DNA of 33,892 nucleotides from Pseudomonas sp. UMAB-08 (GTDB lineage: Bacteria; Pseudomonadota; Gammaproteobacteria; Pseudomonadales; Pseudomonadaceae). Positions 18,091 through 26,636 of this stretch are shown piece after piece. The notes beneath the pieces were generated by a model. The model did not search any database. It was not told the origin of the DNA and saw only the letters and a program-made list of their open reading frames with translations. The translations under genes and the position numbers were made by a program. The DNA is taken from contig NZ_LT607418.1 of the NCBI RefSeq assembly GCF_900095225.1, forward strand, positions 190,457 to 224,348, given 5' to 3'. Positions within the stretch are counted from its first letter, which is position 1. Every line of letters begins with the position of its first letter.

Positions 18091-18462
18091 TTCGAGTGCT
18101 CCTTTGCCGCGTTATGCGACTGGCACTACTGACGCTTTTGCGCCCCCCAGCCCTGTGGGAAACCATCGAGGTTCGATATCTCGACGAAGCATAGTCAATG
18201 CGGGGGCGGGCCGCCTTTAGCGGACAGCTGGAACTCAATTAAAGGTGTGATTTCTCTCCCTTTTAAACCGCTCAAAAAGCAATAAATCAGGTGCCTTCGG
18301 CAGACGCTTGACTTGACTTTAAATCCCAAGCCTCTCCGCGTGAAAAAACGATATCTGAGGCCGGCAGATTCCTCGCTTGTCTGATTTTGCAACAATCTCG
18401 GCATGCCGCAGAAATGAAAATAGCGCAAGGTTCGCAACCTTAATCAGGAAGGCAAGCATGGC
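18091..18462. other. Divergent intergenic region
   Basis: 372 bp between the peptidase-hydrolase gene (minus) and the DUF1523-type gene (plus). It must hold both promoters. A TTGACT element occurs near 18308, but I could not place a convincing -10 box. An AGGAAGG ribosome-binding site lies just before 18463. No gene-like frame is seen here. Confidence 0.5.
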
Positions 18463-19011
18463 ATGAAGTGGTTTAAGCGGATGGTGATAGGGGCTGTTTT
18501 CGTAGTGGTCGGCGTTAGCGCGCTGGGCCTTTACTACGTCCTGCCTCGACATGACGTCGTCTTGATCACCGGAGTGGAAGTGAAGCGTATCGACGCTGAC
18601 GGCGTGATCAATGCCGAGAACCCCTCCGACGGCCCTACCCGGGACGTCTATTTCATCAATACCGAAGACCCGGACACCAAGAAGGTGGTGGTGTACCGCA
18701 ATGAAGACACGGGCTGGGGCTTTCCGTGGTACTTCAAATTTGATGCTGCCGACGTGCAAGCCAAAGCCCAAGGCTATTCCCGTGACGCCCAACAGTTGTC
18801 TCTCATCCGCTCCTATGGCTGGCGCATCCAGATATTCTCGGTTTTTCCAAACATTACCTCGGTTGAGCCAACAGACAGTCGAGCCGAGCCATTCCCCGTC
18901 TTCAATACCCTTTTCTTCACCGCACTTACTCTGATAACGCTAGTACTCGTCACGGTCGTCAGGTCTTTATTGCGACGCCGCAGTTCCCTGGCGATGGTTC
19001 CGAAAGACTAG
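18463..19011 (+). CDS. DUF1523-type membrane protein
   Basis: 182 residues with an N-terminal membrane helix (about 8-27), a periplasm-facing globular middle, and a second hydrophobic helix (about 147-167) followed by a basic RSLLRRRSS tail. The middle contains ITGVEVKRIDADG, DVYFINTEDP and a tryptophan-rich GWGFPWYFKFD, matching the DUF1523 pattern as I remember it. The function of that family is not known. The preferred ATG at 18463 follows AGGAAGG; an ATG 5 bp earlier is out of frame and stops at once. It points toward the ter operon, 276 bp from terZ, and may or may not share transcription with it. Confidence 0.75.
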   Translation: MKWFKRMVIGAVFVVVGVSALGLYYVLPRHDVVLITGVEVKRIDADGVINAENPSDGPTRDVYFINTEDPDTKKVVVYRNEDTGWGFPWYFKFDAADVQAKAQGYSRDAQQLSLIRSYGWRIQIFSVFPNITSVEPTDSRAEPFPVFNTLFFTALTLITLVLVTVVRSLLRRRSSLAMVPKD

Positions 19012-19287
19012 TTGCGAGCCCGAACTCCGGAGCCTCATCGGCTGCAAGTGGAATTGATGAGGTTGGTTATTCCGGAAGGTAACCGTCAGTCGCGATAGCC
19101 ACACTTCGCCAGTTTTTTGTACTGCCCGATCAAGACTCGTGGCTGCCCAATTCAGCGATCTTATACACGCCCCCGAGCAATACACCTTCACGCCGTGCCT
19201 GCGATACAGGTGTGGTGCTTATTGGCCCGACGGTTAAGAGCGGCGCCCACACCACGCAAATTCCGAACGCAAAAAAGGAGCGTAGAC

Positions 19288-19881
19288 ATGACACTTACTT
19301 TGGCAAAAAACCAATCCATCTCTCTTGAAAAAACTGCAGGTAGCAGCCTTAAAAATGTCAGCCTGGGCCTAGGCTGGGACCCCGTAAAAGCTCGTGGCTT
19401 TATAGGCCGTTTACTGGGCGGAGGTAGTGACGAAATCGATCTCGATGCTTCCTGCATCATGCTTGACGCCAACAAGAAATCCATGGATCTGGTGTGGTTC
19501 CGTCAGCTCCAATCCAGAGACGGTTCGATTACCCATTCGGGTGACAACCGCACCGGCGAAGGCGACGGTGATGATGAAACCATCAACGTCAAACTGGACA
19601 AATTGCCGGCTGCGGCACAGTTCCTGGTGTTTACGGTCAACTCCTTCACTGGGCAGACCTTTGAAAAGGTCGAAAACGCCACCTGCCGCATCGTCGACGC
19701 CGGAAACAACAAAGAACTGGCGCGCTTCAACCTGTCTGAGAAAGGTCGCCATACCGGTATCGTGATGGCCTGCCTCGCACGCACCGACACAGGTTGGAAC
19801 TTCACAGCTATTGGTGAAGTAACCAACGGCCGCACGGCTGATGACCTCGTCGCTCTGGCCGTCAGTGCGGTGCGCGCATGA
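19288..19881 (+). CDS. terZ: TerZ, TerD-domain stress/tellurite resistance protein
   Basis: 197 residues from the ATG at 19288, which has AAAAAAGGAG upstream; an earlier in-frame start at 19117 lacks a site and adds unrelated residues. It is a single TerD domain. SLGLGWDPVKARGFIGRLLG is a TerZ-like insertion, followed by IDLDASCIMLD and the calcium-binding HSGDNRTGEGDGDDE (about residues 86-100). Compared with TerD and TerE it has the extra loop and a distinct C-terminus ending in a GRTADDLV segment, both TerZ features. TerD-domain proteins bind Ca2+ and are thought to form membrane-proximal complexes with TerC and TerB that give resistance to tellurite, phage and colicins. First gene of the ter operon. 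Confidence 0.93.
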   Translation: MTLTLAKNQSISLEKTAGSSLKNVSLGLGWDPVKARGFIGRLLGGGSDEIDLDASCIMLDANKKSMDLVWFRQLQSRDGSITHSGDNRTGEGDGDDETINVKLDKLPAAAQFLVFTVNSFTGQTFEKVENATCRIVDAGNNKELARFNLSEKGRHTGIVMACLARTDTGWNFTAIGEVTNGRTADDLVALAVSAVRA

Positions 19882-21053
19882 TCAATCTGGCGCCCGGGGC
19901 CAATACATCGGTAACCACGGGGCAGTTGACGGTTGAGGTCAGCTACTCGGCATTGTCGGTTGCCGACGTCGATATTTCGGCATTTGTTCTCGATGCGAGC
20001 GGCAAGGTCCGCGGTGATCAGGATATGTGCTTTTACGGTCAGACGAGCGTTACCGGGGGTGCAGTGCAAATGACTGACACTTCGTCCGGGCGTGCAGTTT
20101 TTATGCTCGACCTGAGTCGTCTCGAGCCTGCGGTTGAAAAAATCGCACTGACCGCAACCCTCTATGAAAACAAAGCCAGTTTTGACAGTGTCTCTCACCT
20201 TTCGCTAAGCGTGACCGGCGGAATAGACGTCGTAATCCCGACGACCGGAATGAAGGAAACCGCCCTGATCCTGGGTGAGTTTTATCGTCGTCAGGGGAGC
20301 TGGAAATTTCGCTGCGTAGCCCAGGGTTTTGCGGGCGGGCTGGAACCCTTGGCCAAGCATTTTGGTGTCGAGATCGCAGCCCCGACGTCTACGTCCGTTG
20401 CTGCCCCGCCCACGCCCACGGCAGCGCCACCCGCCGCCGTAAAGCCGAGTGTCAGCCTGAGCAAAATCACTCTGGACAAGTCACGATCGACGATCAGCCT
20501 GGAAAAAGGCAATGGCGATTTTGGCGAAATAAAAGTCAACCTGAACTGGAATCACGCACCCCCTGGTGGCGGATTTTTCTCGAGGAAAAACAACGCTATC
20601 GACCTTGATGTCGGCTGTCTGTACGAATTGCAAAATGGCCAGAAAGGCGCGGTTCAGGCGCTGGGTAATTCCTTTGGCAATCTCGGCAGTGAGCCCTTTA
20701 TTCAACTGATGGGCGATGACCGCACTGGCTCAGTCAGTGATGGTGAATGGCTGCACATCAATGGCCAGCAGTGGAAAGAGATACGCCGCATTCTGGTGTA
20801 CGCCTTCATTTACGAAGGCGCACCAAACTGGAAAGAAACCGGCGGGGTTGTGGTCATCTCTATCCCGAACCAACCGCCGATTGAAGTGCGCCTCAACGAG
20901 GAAGGAGGCCGCCACGGGATGTGCGCTATTGCGCTGCTCGAAAATGAAAACGGCACCATCAAGGTCACCCGCTGTGTGGACTTTCACAAAGGCCACAGTG
21001 CGATGGACAAGGTCTATGGCTGGGGCATGCGCTGGGCGGCCGGTTCTAAATAA
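19878..21053 (+). CDS. terA: TerA, two-domain TerD-related protein
   Basis: 391 residues; its ATG overlaps the terZ stop (ATGA). An N-terminal TerD-like domain (1-175) contains VDISAFVLDASGKVRGDQDM. A proline/alanine-rich linker follows (about 176-195, STSVAAPPTPTAAPPAA). The C-terminal TerD-like domain (about 200-390) has IDLDVGCLYEL and a degenerate metal loop GDDRTGSVSDGEW. The first domain lacks the GDNxTG(E/A)GDGDDE calcium loop altogether, so TerA probably binds calcium weakly or is structural. Length and layout match TerA of plasmid-borne ter loci. Confidence 0.92.
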   Translation: MINLAPGANTSVTTGQLTVEVSYSALSVADVDISAFVLDASGKVRGDQDMCFYGQTSVTGGAVQMTDTSSGRAVFMLDLSRLEPAVEKIALTATLYENKASFDSVSHLSLSVTGGIDVVIPTTGMKETALILGEFYRRQGSWKFRCVAQGFAGGLEPLAKHFGVEIAAPTSTSVAAPPTPTAAPPAAVKPSVSLSKITLDKSRSTISLEKGNGDFGEIKVNLNWNHAPPGGGFFSRKNNAIDLDVGCLYELQNGQKGAVQALGNSFGNLGSEPFIQLMGDDRTGSVSDGEWLHINGQQWKEIRRILVYAFIYEGAPNWKETGGVVVISIPNQPPIEVRLNEEGGRHGMCAIALLENENGTIKVTRCVDFHKGHSAMDKVYGWGMRWAAGSK

Positions 21054-21103
21054 CTAATGTTACTTGCGAGGCTTACTCAGTCTCGCTTTTGGGAGAAATG
21101 GTC

Positions 21104-21553
21104 ATGCTTGGTTGGTTGAAAACTAATGCTGCAACAGCCCGCGACAAACTCGCGTCTGAAGTCACTAAATTCAAGAACCGCGAGTTCATGGATGCGGTTG
21201 TCGCAGGCTGCGCCTTGGTCTCTGCCGCCGACGGCGATATCAGTGCAGAAGAAAAACTGAAGATGACCGGTTATATCCAGAACTCTCAGGAATTGAAGGT
21301 GTTTGACCTGAAGGATGTGATCAAGTCATTTCAGGATGTTTGCTCAAAATTTGAATTTGACTATCAAATCGGGAAAGCAGAAGCGCTTAAAACGATCGCT
21401 AAAATCCGTAAAAAAGAAGATGCCGCGCGCCTGCTGGTCCGTGTCTGCTGCGCGATCGGGGGAGCAGACGGTAGTTTTGACGAGAAAGAACAGGCTATGT
21501 GCCGCCTCATTTGTAACGAGTTGGGTTTGAATCCAGCTAATTTCGATCTTTAA
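21104..21553 (+). CDS. terB: TerB, helical metal-binding protein
   Basis: 149 residues from the ATG at 21104, with GGGAG 8 bp upstream; ATG 21098 and TTG 21089 are in frame but badly placed relative to it. The all-helical TerB fold shows two repeated acidic motifs, SAADGDISAEEKLKM and GGADGSFDEKEQAM, each with the family D-G-x-x-x-x-x-E pattern that binds divalent metal. The GYIQNSQELKVFD segment is typical of plasmid TerB. TerB is cytoplasmic and partners the membrane protein TerC. It lies 51 bp behind terA and 9 bp ahead of terC. Confidence 0.95.
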   Translation: MLGWLKTNAATARDKLASEVTKFKNREFMDAVVAGCALVSAADGDISAEEKLKMTGYIQNSQELKVFDLKDVIKSFQDVCSKFEFDYQIGKAEALKTIAKIRKKEDAARLLVRVCCAIGGADGSFDEKEQAMCRLICNELGLNPANFDL

Positions 21554-21562
21554 GGGGCGGTA

Positions 21563-22594
21563 TTGTGGAAACTACGAATCTCGGATTCCCCCCCGCTGAC
21601 GATGGCGGTTTTTGTCGGGCTGGCACTTAGTGCCATGCTCATCGACATGCTGACCCACCGCGGTAATAAGCCAGTTACATTACTCAACGCCTCCGTCTGG
21701 TCAGTGTTCTGGATAGTCATCTCGCTAGGCTTTGCCGGCTTCCTTTACGTCGAACATGGCCCAACCATTGCGACCCTGTTCGTGACGGGGTATGCACTGG
21801 AAAAAGTCCTGAGCGTGGACAATCTGTTCGTGTTCATGGCTATTTTCGCCTGGTTCAAAATCCCCAATGTCTTGCGTCATCGCGTCCTCTATTGGGGAAT
21901 CATGGGCGCCATTGTGTTCCGTTTGATCTTCGTTGCCATCGGCACAGGCCTGCTTGCGTTCGGCCCATGGGTCGAGGTGGTGTTTGCTCTCGTTGTGGCC
22001 TGGACAGCAGTCATGATGCTCAGAGCAGGCGGTGATAACGAGGAAGAAGTGGATTACTCCCAACACATGGCTTATCGCTTTGCCAAAAAACTGTTCCCTG
22101 TGTGGCCGAAGTTGCACGGTGACCGATTCTTCGTACGCCGTACCGAGCTGGAAACAGAACTTAAAAATCCGGAAAACAAAGGCATGACTTTAGTGGGCAA
22201 AGGCGCACTGTTCGCCACTCCACTCTTTTTGTGTGTTGTCGTGACTGAAATCTCCGATGTCCTGTTTGCGTTCGACTCGGTGCCCGCCGTCATTGCGGTG
22301 AGTCGCGAACCCTTGATCGTCTATTCGGCAATGCTGTTTGCGATATTAGGTCTGCGGACCATGTACTTCGTCCTTGAAGCCTTAAAGCGCTACCTCGTTC
22401 ACCTGGAAAAATCAGTCATTGCACTGCTGTTCTTCATCGCAGCGAAACTCGGTCTGAACGCGACCAACCACCTGTTCCACCATGGTTACACCATCGACCC
22501 CAACACCAGCCTCATGATCGTCATGGTCGTGTTGGCAATCGGTGTCGTTGCAAGTCTGATGTTCCCAGGCAAAGAAGAACCTGAAAAAGCTTAA
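21563..22594 (+). CDS. terC: TerC, integral membrane protein
   Basis: 343 residues with 8-9 hydrophobic segments. Two related TerC motifs are visible: EKVLSVDNLFVF (about 80-91) and VVVTEISDVLFAFDSVPAV (about 220-238). Each places conserved acidic residues within the membrane, suggesting metal or ion contact. The start is TTG at 21563, behind AAGGGGCGG at normal spacing; the next ATG would remove the first helix. A charged loop (RAGGDNEEEVDYSQHM) lies mid-protein, as in other TerC. TerC is the membrane anchor of the Ter complex; relatives are linked to manganese export and exoenzyme metalation. Confidence 0.95.
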   Translation: MWKLRISDSPPLTMAVFVGLALSAMLIDMLTHRGNKPVTLLNASVWSVFWIVISLGFAGFLYVEHGPTIATLFVTGYALEKVLSVDNLFVFMAIFAWFKIPNVLRHRVLYWGIMGAIVFRLIFVAIGTGLLAFGPWVEVVFALVVAWTAVMMLRAGGDNEEEVDYSQHMAYRFAKKLFPVWPKLHGDRFFVRRTELETELKNPENKGMTLVGKGALFATPLFLCVVVTEISDVLFAFDSVPAVIAVSREPLIVYSAMLFAILGLRTMYFVLEALKRYLVHLEKSVIALLFFIAAKLGLNATNHLFHHGYTIDPNTSLMIVMVVLAIGVVASLMFPGKEEPEKA

Positions 22595-22627
22595 GCACAA
22601 ACACTTACCACAAGGCGTATTAACTCA

Positions 22628-23203
22628 ATGGCACTGACACTTCAAAAAGGCGGCAATCTCTCTCTCTCCAAAACCGACCCTTCGTTGACGAAGATTGTGG
22701 TTGGTCTTGGCTGGGACCCTCGCGCTACCGATGGCACAGAGTTCGACCTGGATGCCAGCGCGATGCTGCTGGGTGCAAACGGTAAAGTTCGCAGTGAAGC
22801 GGACTTCATTTTCTACAACCAAAAAGCATCAACAGATGGTTCGGTCGAGCACACGGGAGACAACCGTACCGGTGCCGGTGATGGCGACGACGAAAGCATC
22901 AAAATCGACCTGAGCCATGTACCCGTCGATGTCGACAAGTTGGTGTTCGTCGTTACCATCCATGATGCTGAATTACGCAAACAGAACTTCGGCCAAGTGG
23001 GTGGAGCCTTCATCCGTATCGTCAACGAGTTGTCCGGCGTTGAAATCGTTCGCTACGACCTTGCTGAAGACGCCTCTACCGAGACCGCAATGGTGTTCGC
23101 TGAGTTGTACCGCAGCAATGGCGAATGGAAGTTCCGCGCAGTGGGTCAAGGTTATGCGGGTGGCCTGAAAGCATTGGCCAACTCCTATGGCATGAACTTC
23201 TGA
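22628..23203 (+). CDS. terD: TerD, calcium-binding TerD-domain protein
   Basis: 191 residues, one canonical TerD domain. It has [28 protein letters not shown] and the calcium loop [14 protein letters not shown] (about residues 80-93), ending in GELYR-like and [12 protein letters not shown] repeats typical of the family. AANGKV-like text and GQVGGAFIR favour TerD over TerE. Calcium-loaded TerD is reported to associate with membranes and TerC. It follows terC by 33 bp. An AAGGCG is about 11 bp before the ATG, rather far for a ribosome-binding site. Confidence 0.94.
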   Translation: MALTLQKGGNLSLSKTDPSLTKIVVGLGWDPRATDGTEFDLDASAMLLGANGKVRSEADFIFYNQKASTDGSVEHTGDNRTGAGDGDDESIKIDLSHVPVDVDKLVFVVTIHDAELRKQNFGQVGGAFIRIVNELSGVEIVRYDLAEDASTETAMVFAELYRSNGEWKFRAVGQGYAGGLKALANSYGMNF

Positions 23204-23236
23204 TTTATTCAAACTCATCAGCACAAGGATTCAATC

Positions 23237-23815
23237 ATGGCTGTAAGTCTGCAGAAAGGCGGTAATGTTTCGCTCTCCAAAGAGGCTCCAGGCCTGACGG
23301 AAGTCATCGTCGGTCTGGGGTGGGACCCTCGCGTCACTGACGGAACGGAGTTCGACCTGGACGCATCCATTTTTATTGTGGGTGAGAGTGGCAAGGTACT
23401 CGACGACAATAGCTTCATTTTCTATAACAACAAAAAGTCGACTGACGGTTCGGTCGAGCACCTGGGTGATAACCGCTCAGGTGCTGGCGACGGTGATGAT
23501 GAGCAAGCCACCGTTAAACTCAATGGTCTAGCTGCCGCAGTCAAGAAGCTGGTATTCGCAGTCACCATCCATGATGCTGAAGCGCGGAAACAAAGCTTTG
23601 GCCAAGTTTCGAACGCCTTTATCCGCGTTGTGAATAAGGCAGATGGCAAAGAGTTGGCTCGCTACGACCTGTCTGAAGATGCCTCCACCGAAACCGCCAT
23701 GATTTTTGGTGAGTTGTATCGCAGCGGCGAGGAGTTCAAGTTCAAGGCCATTGGCCAAGGGTTCGTTGGTGGATTGAAACCACTGGCGGAAGCTCATGGC
23801 GTGAGTATCGGCTGA
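23237..23815 (+). CDS. terE: TerE, calcium-binding TerD-domain protein
   Basis: 192 residues, very similar to TerD but with the TerE pattern: [20 protein letters not shown], then [27 protein letters not shown] as calcium loop, and [23 protein letters not shown]. Tandem terD-terE pairs arise by duplication and are usual in this operon. The ATG is preceded by CAAGGATT. It is the last ter gene; no terF follows. The stop lies 25 bp from the stop of the convergent CitE-like gene, with no clear terminator hairpin between, so transcripts from the two strands are likely to overlap. Confidence 0.94.
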   Translation: MAVSLQKGGNVSLSKEAPGLTEVIVGLGWDPRVTDGTEFDLDASIFIVGESGKVLDDNSFIFYNNKKSTDGSVEHLGDNRSGAGDGDDEQATVKLNGLAAAVKKLVFAVTIHDAEARKQSFGQVSNAFIRVVNKADGKELARYDLSEDASTETAMIFGELYRSGEEFKFKAIGQGFVGGLKPLAEAHGVSIG

Positions 23816-23840
23816 CTCTAACGGCTAAGTGCTGCTCGGC

Positions 23841-24791
23841 TCATCTGACACGCTCAGCCAGCCGAACAGGGCTTTCACTAGCGCCGCTCACCTGCGGCGT
23901 GACGCCATGCCATTTGGCACGCGCCAGGATACTGGTTGCCCACTTGTAATGGGTCGCGGGTTCACACATGACATCGTTGTGTTTGAAGACCGCGGGAGCC
24001 AAGTCGCTGCAGATCAAGCGAGCGCTGTTCAAGTCATCAAGGGATACGCGAAGGGCGTCCTGAATAAGGTTAATCTGGCTGGGATGAATGGCCGTTTTCC
24101 CAACCAGTCCATGAGCGATATCTAACTCCAACTCGTCCTGGAGCAATTGCGGAGTCGCCAACTGCTCAAAAACCGGGGCGGTCAAAGCAAAGCCGAGGGA
24201 GCCCATAACGCCCGTAAGCATAGGGATGACGTAACCCATGGGCGTTGCGTAAAGCGTCGTCACCGGGTTCCGGCGCAGGCCAAGGCACCCCATTAAGTCA
24301 TTGCCACCGATTCGCAAGGCGATGATCCGTTCGTGAAGCGACTCACGCAGGGCCTGGCCAAGCTCGACCATCGCACTCGGGTTGAAAACGTCAGCGGTCT
24401 CCAGGGTCGGCATCAATAGCATGCACGGATTGGTGACGGCGTTCTCCCACTCGAACAGGTTGCCCATCGTCAACTTTGGGACAACAAGACCGTTTACGTG
24501 CTGCATCAAAGGCCAGTCGTTCAGAACAGCCGCCATTTCAGCGTCACGCGGACGGACGAAAAGCAGCGGAGCATCTACCGGCAGACCACCTCGTTCGTGG
24601 ATGCGGGTAAGCAATAGGTGCAGATTTTGAAGCGCCTGATCGACGTCAATGTCCGCGACGGCATCTTCAAGGCAAACAACCAGTGATCGCAGTTCAGGGA
24701 GTTTCTCGCGGAACACAACATCAAGGATGTCGCCGCGTGTAGCCGGCATGTAGAGGGTCGCGCCAAGGGCGTAAGCCGAGATCGTCCTCAT
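23841..24791 (-). CDS. CitE/HpcH-like TIM-barrel C-C bond lyase of Ter-linked operon
   Basis: 316 residues. The fold is that of citrate lyase beta/HpcH-HpaI aldolases: ATLYMPATRGD near the start, LVVCLEDAVADID with the metal-binding acidic pair, LLFVRPRD with the substrate arginine, LMPTLETADVF with the second metal glutamate, and GLVGKTAIHPSQI near the end. Comparative genomics defined a C-C bond lyase subfamily encoded with Ter genes, and this protein fits it. It probably cleaves or forms a C-C bond in making a small metabolite. Its ATG overlaps the previous stop by 4 bp (ATGA), so it is the last gene of the four-gene operon. The substrate is unknown. Confidence 0.88.
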   Translation of the reverse strand: MRTISAYALGATLYMPATRGDILDVVFREKLPELRSLVVCLEDAVADIDVDQALQNLHLLLTRIHERGGLPVDAPLLFVRPRDAEMAAVLNDWPLMQHVNGLVVPKLTMGNLFEWENAVTNPCMLLMPTLETADVFNPSAMVELGQALRESLHERIIALRIGGNDLMGCLGLRRNPVTTLYATPMGYVIPMLTGVMGSLGFALTAPVFEQLATPQLLQDELELDIAHGLVGKTAIHPSQINLIQDALRVSLDDLNSARLICSDLAPAVFKHNDVMCEPATHYKWATSILARAKWHGVTPQVSGASESPVRLAERVR

Positions 24792-25885
24792 TCGCTTACA
24801 CTCCGGATGATTGTCACAGCCCTGTATGGACCTAGATCGCTTCCCACCTCTTCAACCGGAACACCCGCTCGCTCCGTGAGATGCAACAACAACTGCACGT
24901 CCTGGTCACTGCGATCTCTGACAAGTACATGGTCAGGAACACGGCGGAGTACTGCCCGGGTAGCCTCGGCAATCCCGGGTTTCACTCGATTTAAATTTGA
25001 GATATCAAATCGCTGGGCGAGCCGGTCCACCACTGCGGCCGCCGCAACCTGTAAGGCGCCCTGCTCTGAAGATGTCCAGGGAGTTGCTGTATATCGCACA
25101 CCCACGTTCTTGCGCAGGTCGTTGATCTGCTCAATGAAGGGGCGCGTGACGTCATGGTCGTGCAGGTGGTCGTACACAACGCAGCCATGCAGCCCGCCGT
25201 GGGTGGGCCAGATTGATCGGGAGACAAGACCAGACACCGTTGCGCCAAGTATCCCCGACGGGATGACCCAGTCTTCGGCTGACGCTGCCAGCCACGCCCG
25301 CCCACAAGGATCGGCAAGAACAACCAATCGGGGGTCAACAGGAAAGCGTGCGTCGCCGGCGAGACTGCGACGAATTTCACCAGAAATGGCGCCCTTCCCG
25401 GTCCAGCCGTCAACGAAGACAATGTTCTCGGCTCCGTGGGCCTGAATGATCGCCTCAAGCGCCGTCATGTCGATACCACGGTCGCGCACGATGCTGATGC
25501 CGTAATGGTGCGCATCACGCCCCTGATCCAGCAGAGCGCGGCGTAGCAGCACGCCCAGTGGCAACCCCGCACGGACAAAGGAGACCAGCGCAATGGTCGG
25601 GCCGGTGTGCAAATCATTAAGTGCCAGCGCCAGCGCCTGGACGTCACCCGCCATACGCGCGCCGTTTTGCAGCAGAGCTTTCTCGTACAAAGCCTTATGC
25701 AGGGCGGTAGGCGCACTCTCGTGACTAATCATCTCGGAGTAGTGCTTGAGCCGGGACTGTATCAGACGTTCCTTTTCGTGGACGTCGGTCACTTCGATGC
25801 TCACGGGCTTGAGCAGAAAATGGACGTCGCCACATTCATAGCTCCCGCAACCGACCGTTGCCAATGAGCGGATGGCGTCATGCAT
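24788..25885 (-). CDS. Phosphoribosyltransferase with C-terminal PELOTA-type RNA-binding domain
   Basis: 365 residues from the methionine beginning MHDAIRS; the frame is open 33 codons further up, but that part is antisense to the HAD gene. Residues about 60-280 form a type I phosphoribosyltransferase core with VSFVRAGLPLGVLLRR and the PRPP loop VFVDGWTGKG (156-165). The last 70 residues (LNRVKPGIAEATRAVLRR, then VLVRDRSDQDVQLLLHL) resemble the PELOTA RNA-binding domain attached to such enzymes in Ter-linked loci. Two cysteines near the N-terminus (VGCGSYECGD) may bind metal. The start overlaps the HAD stop by 8 bp. The predicted product is a ribosylated base or RNA modification; neither is tested. 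Confidence 0.85.
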   Translation of the reverse strand: MHDAIRSLATVGCGSYECGDVHFLLKPVSIEVTDVHEKERLIQSRLKHYSEMISHESAPTALHKALYEKALLQNGARMAGDVQALALALNDLHTGPTIALVSFVRAGLPLGVLLRRALLDQGRDAHHYGISIVRDRGIDMTALEAIIQAHGAENIVFVDGWTGKGAISGEIRRSLAGDARFPVDPRLVVLADPCGRAWLAASAEDWVIPSGILGATVSGLVSRSIWPTHGGLHGCVVYDHLHDHDVTRPFIEQINDLRKNVGVRYTATPWTSSEQGALQVAAAAVVDRLAQRFDISNLNRVKPGIAEATRAVLRRVPDHVLVRDRSDQDVQLLLHLTERAGVPVEEVGSDLGPYRAVTIIRSVSE

Positions 25886-26636
25886 GGAGAAGCCCGCCCA
25901 CCGCTTTGGCCAACTGGCTACGCGCGGGCGTACCCCAAAAATTGCAAGCATCCATGAAGCCCAGATCAGTAATGCTGTCACCAAGACCGATCACTAGTCG
26001 CTCACCGTGGATAGCCCGATCTCGGCGCAGCCACTCTTCAACAGCGAACCGTTTGGACAACCCGTTCGGAAGAAACGCCAAGTTGTTGCCATTGCCATGA
26101 ATGTGCATGCCCTCCAACATACCGCGGGCCTGGACTTCAGCGCAGACCTTGGCCAGCACGGCATCGTCAGACTCGTTGTGCTTGATCACGACGTAGTGCT
26201 GTAGATCCGCTTCATCAACGACCCAGCCTCGCAATGAGAACCCAAGTTCCTGTCCGATGGACAATGTTGTGGCACTCAGGTCCGGAAGTCGGGTCTGAAA
26301 GTCGCTAAGGGTTTCGGCCATGTGGGCGTGCCAGTCTCGATCAACCTCACCGGATTGCCCCAGGATGACTCCACCGTGGGAGCATATCGCCCCGGAGGTG
26401 AACGGAATCTTCACTCGGCTGTAGGCTTCTACACTGCGTGCGGTCACGGGAACGACATCGGCAGTACCTAGAAGCCACTCGAGCAACATTTTCTGCGTTG
26501 CGCTCATGAAGCCATTAGGCTCGCCGCTAATGTCGTACGTCGCCGGGTGACGCTCGGCCCCCGCTGGCATTTTACGAGTCGTCTGGAAGAGCGTGTCATC
26601 CAGGTCGGCAAAGACCAACGGGCGATTATTGCGCAT
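25878..26636 (-). CDS. HAD-superfamily hydrolase of Ter-linked operon
   Basis: 252 residues from the ATG at 26636, with GAGGTG about 9 bp upstream; TTG codons just before it are in frame but less likely. Motif I is FADLDDTLFQT (nucleophile D11, acid D13), motif II lies around VVPVTARS, and motif IV is GLGDSITDLGFMD (D220, D224). A long cap region between motifs II and IV suggests a Cof-like phosphatase acting on a sugar phosphate or nucleotide. It overlaps the upstream PRTase by 11 bp and the downstream PRTase by 8 bp, so the proteins should be made together. The likely role is dephosphorylating an intermediate of the predicted nucleoside-like metabolite pathway. Confidence 0.88.
   Translation of the reverse strand: MRNNRPLVFADLDDTLFQTTRKMPAGAERHPATYDISGEPNGFMSATQKMLLEWLLGTADVVPVTARSVEAYSRVKIPFTSGAICSHGGVILGQSGEVDRDWHAHMAETLSDFQTRLPDLSATTLSIGQELGFSLRGWVVDEADLQHYVVIKHNESDDAVLAKVCAEVQARGMLEGMHIHGNGNNLAFLPNGLSKRFAVEEWLRRDRAIHGERLVIGLGDSITDLGFMDACNFWGTPARSQLAKAVGGLLHA

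Noticed and set aside
19117..19287. Upstream extension of terZ
   Set aside because: No ribosome-binding site, and the extra residues do not belong to a TerD domain; 19288 follows AAGGAG.
25886..25984. Upstream extension of the PRTase-PELOTA gene
   Set aside because: Lies inside the HAD gene and looks like out-of-frame sequence.
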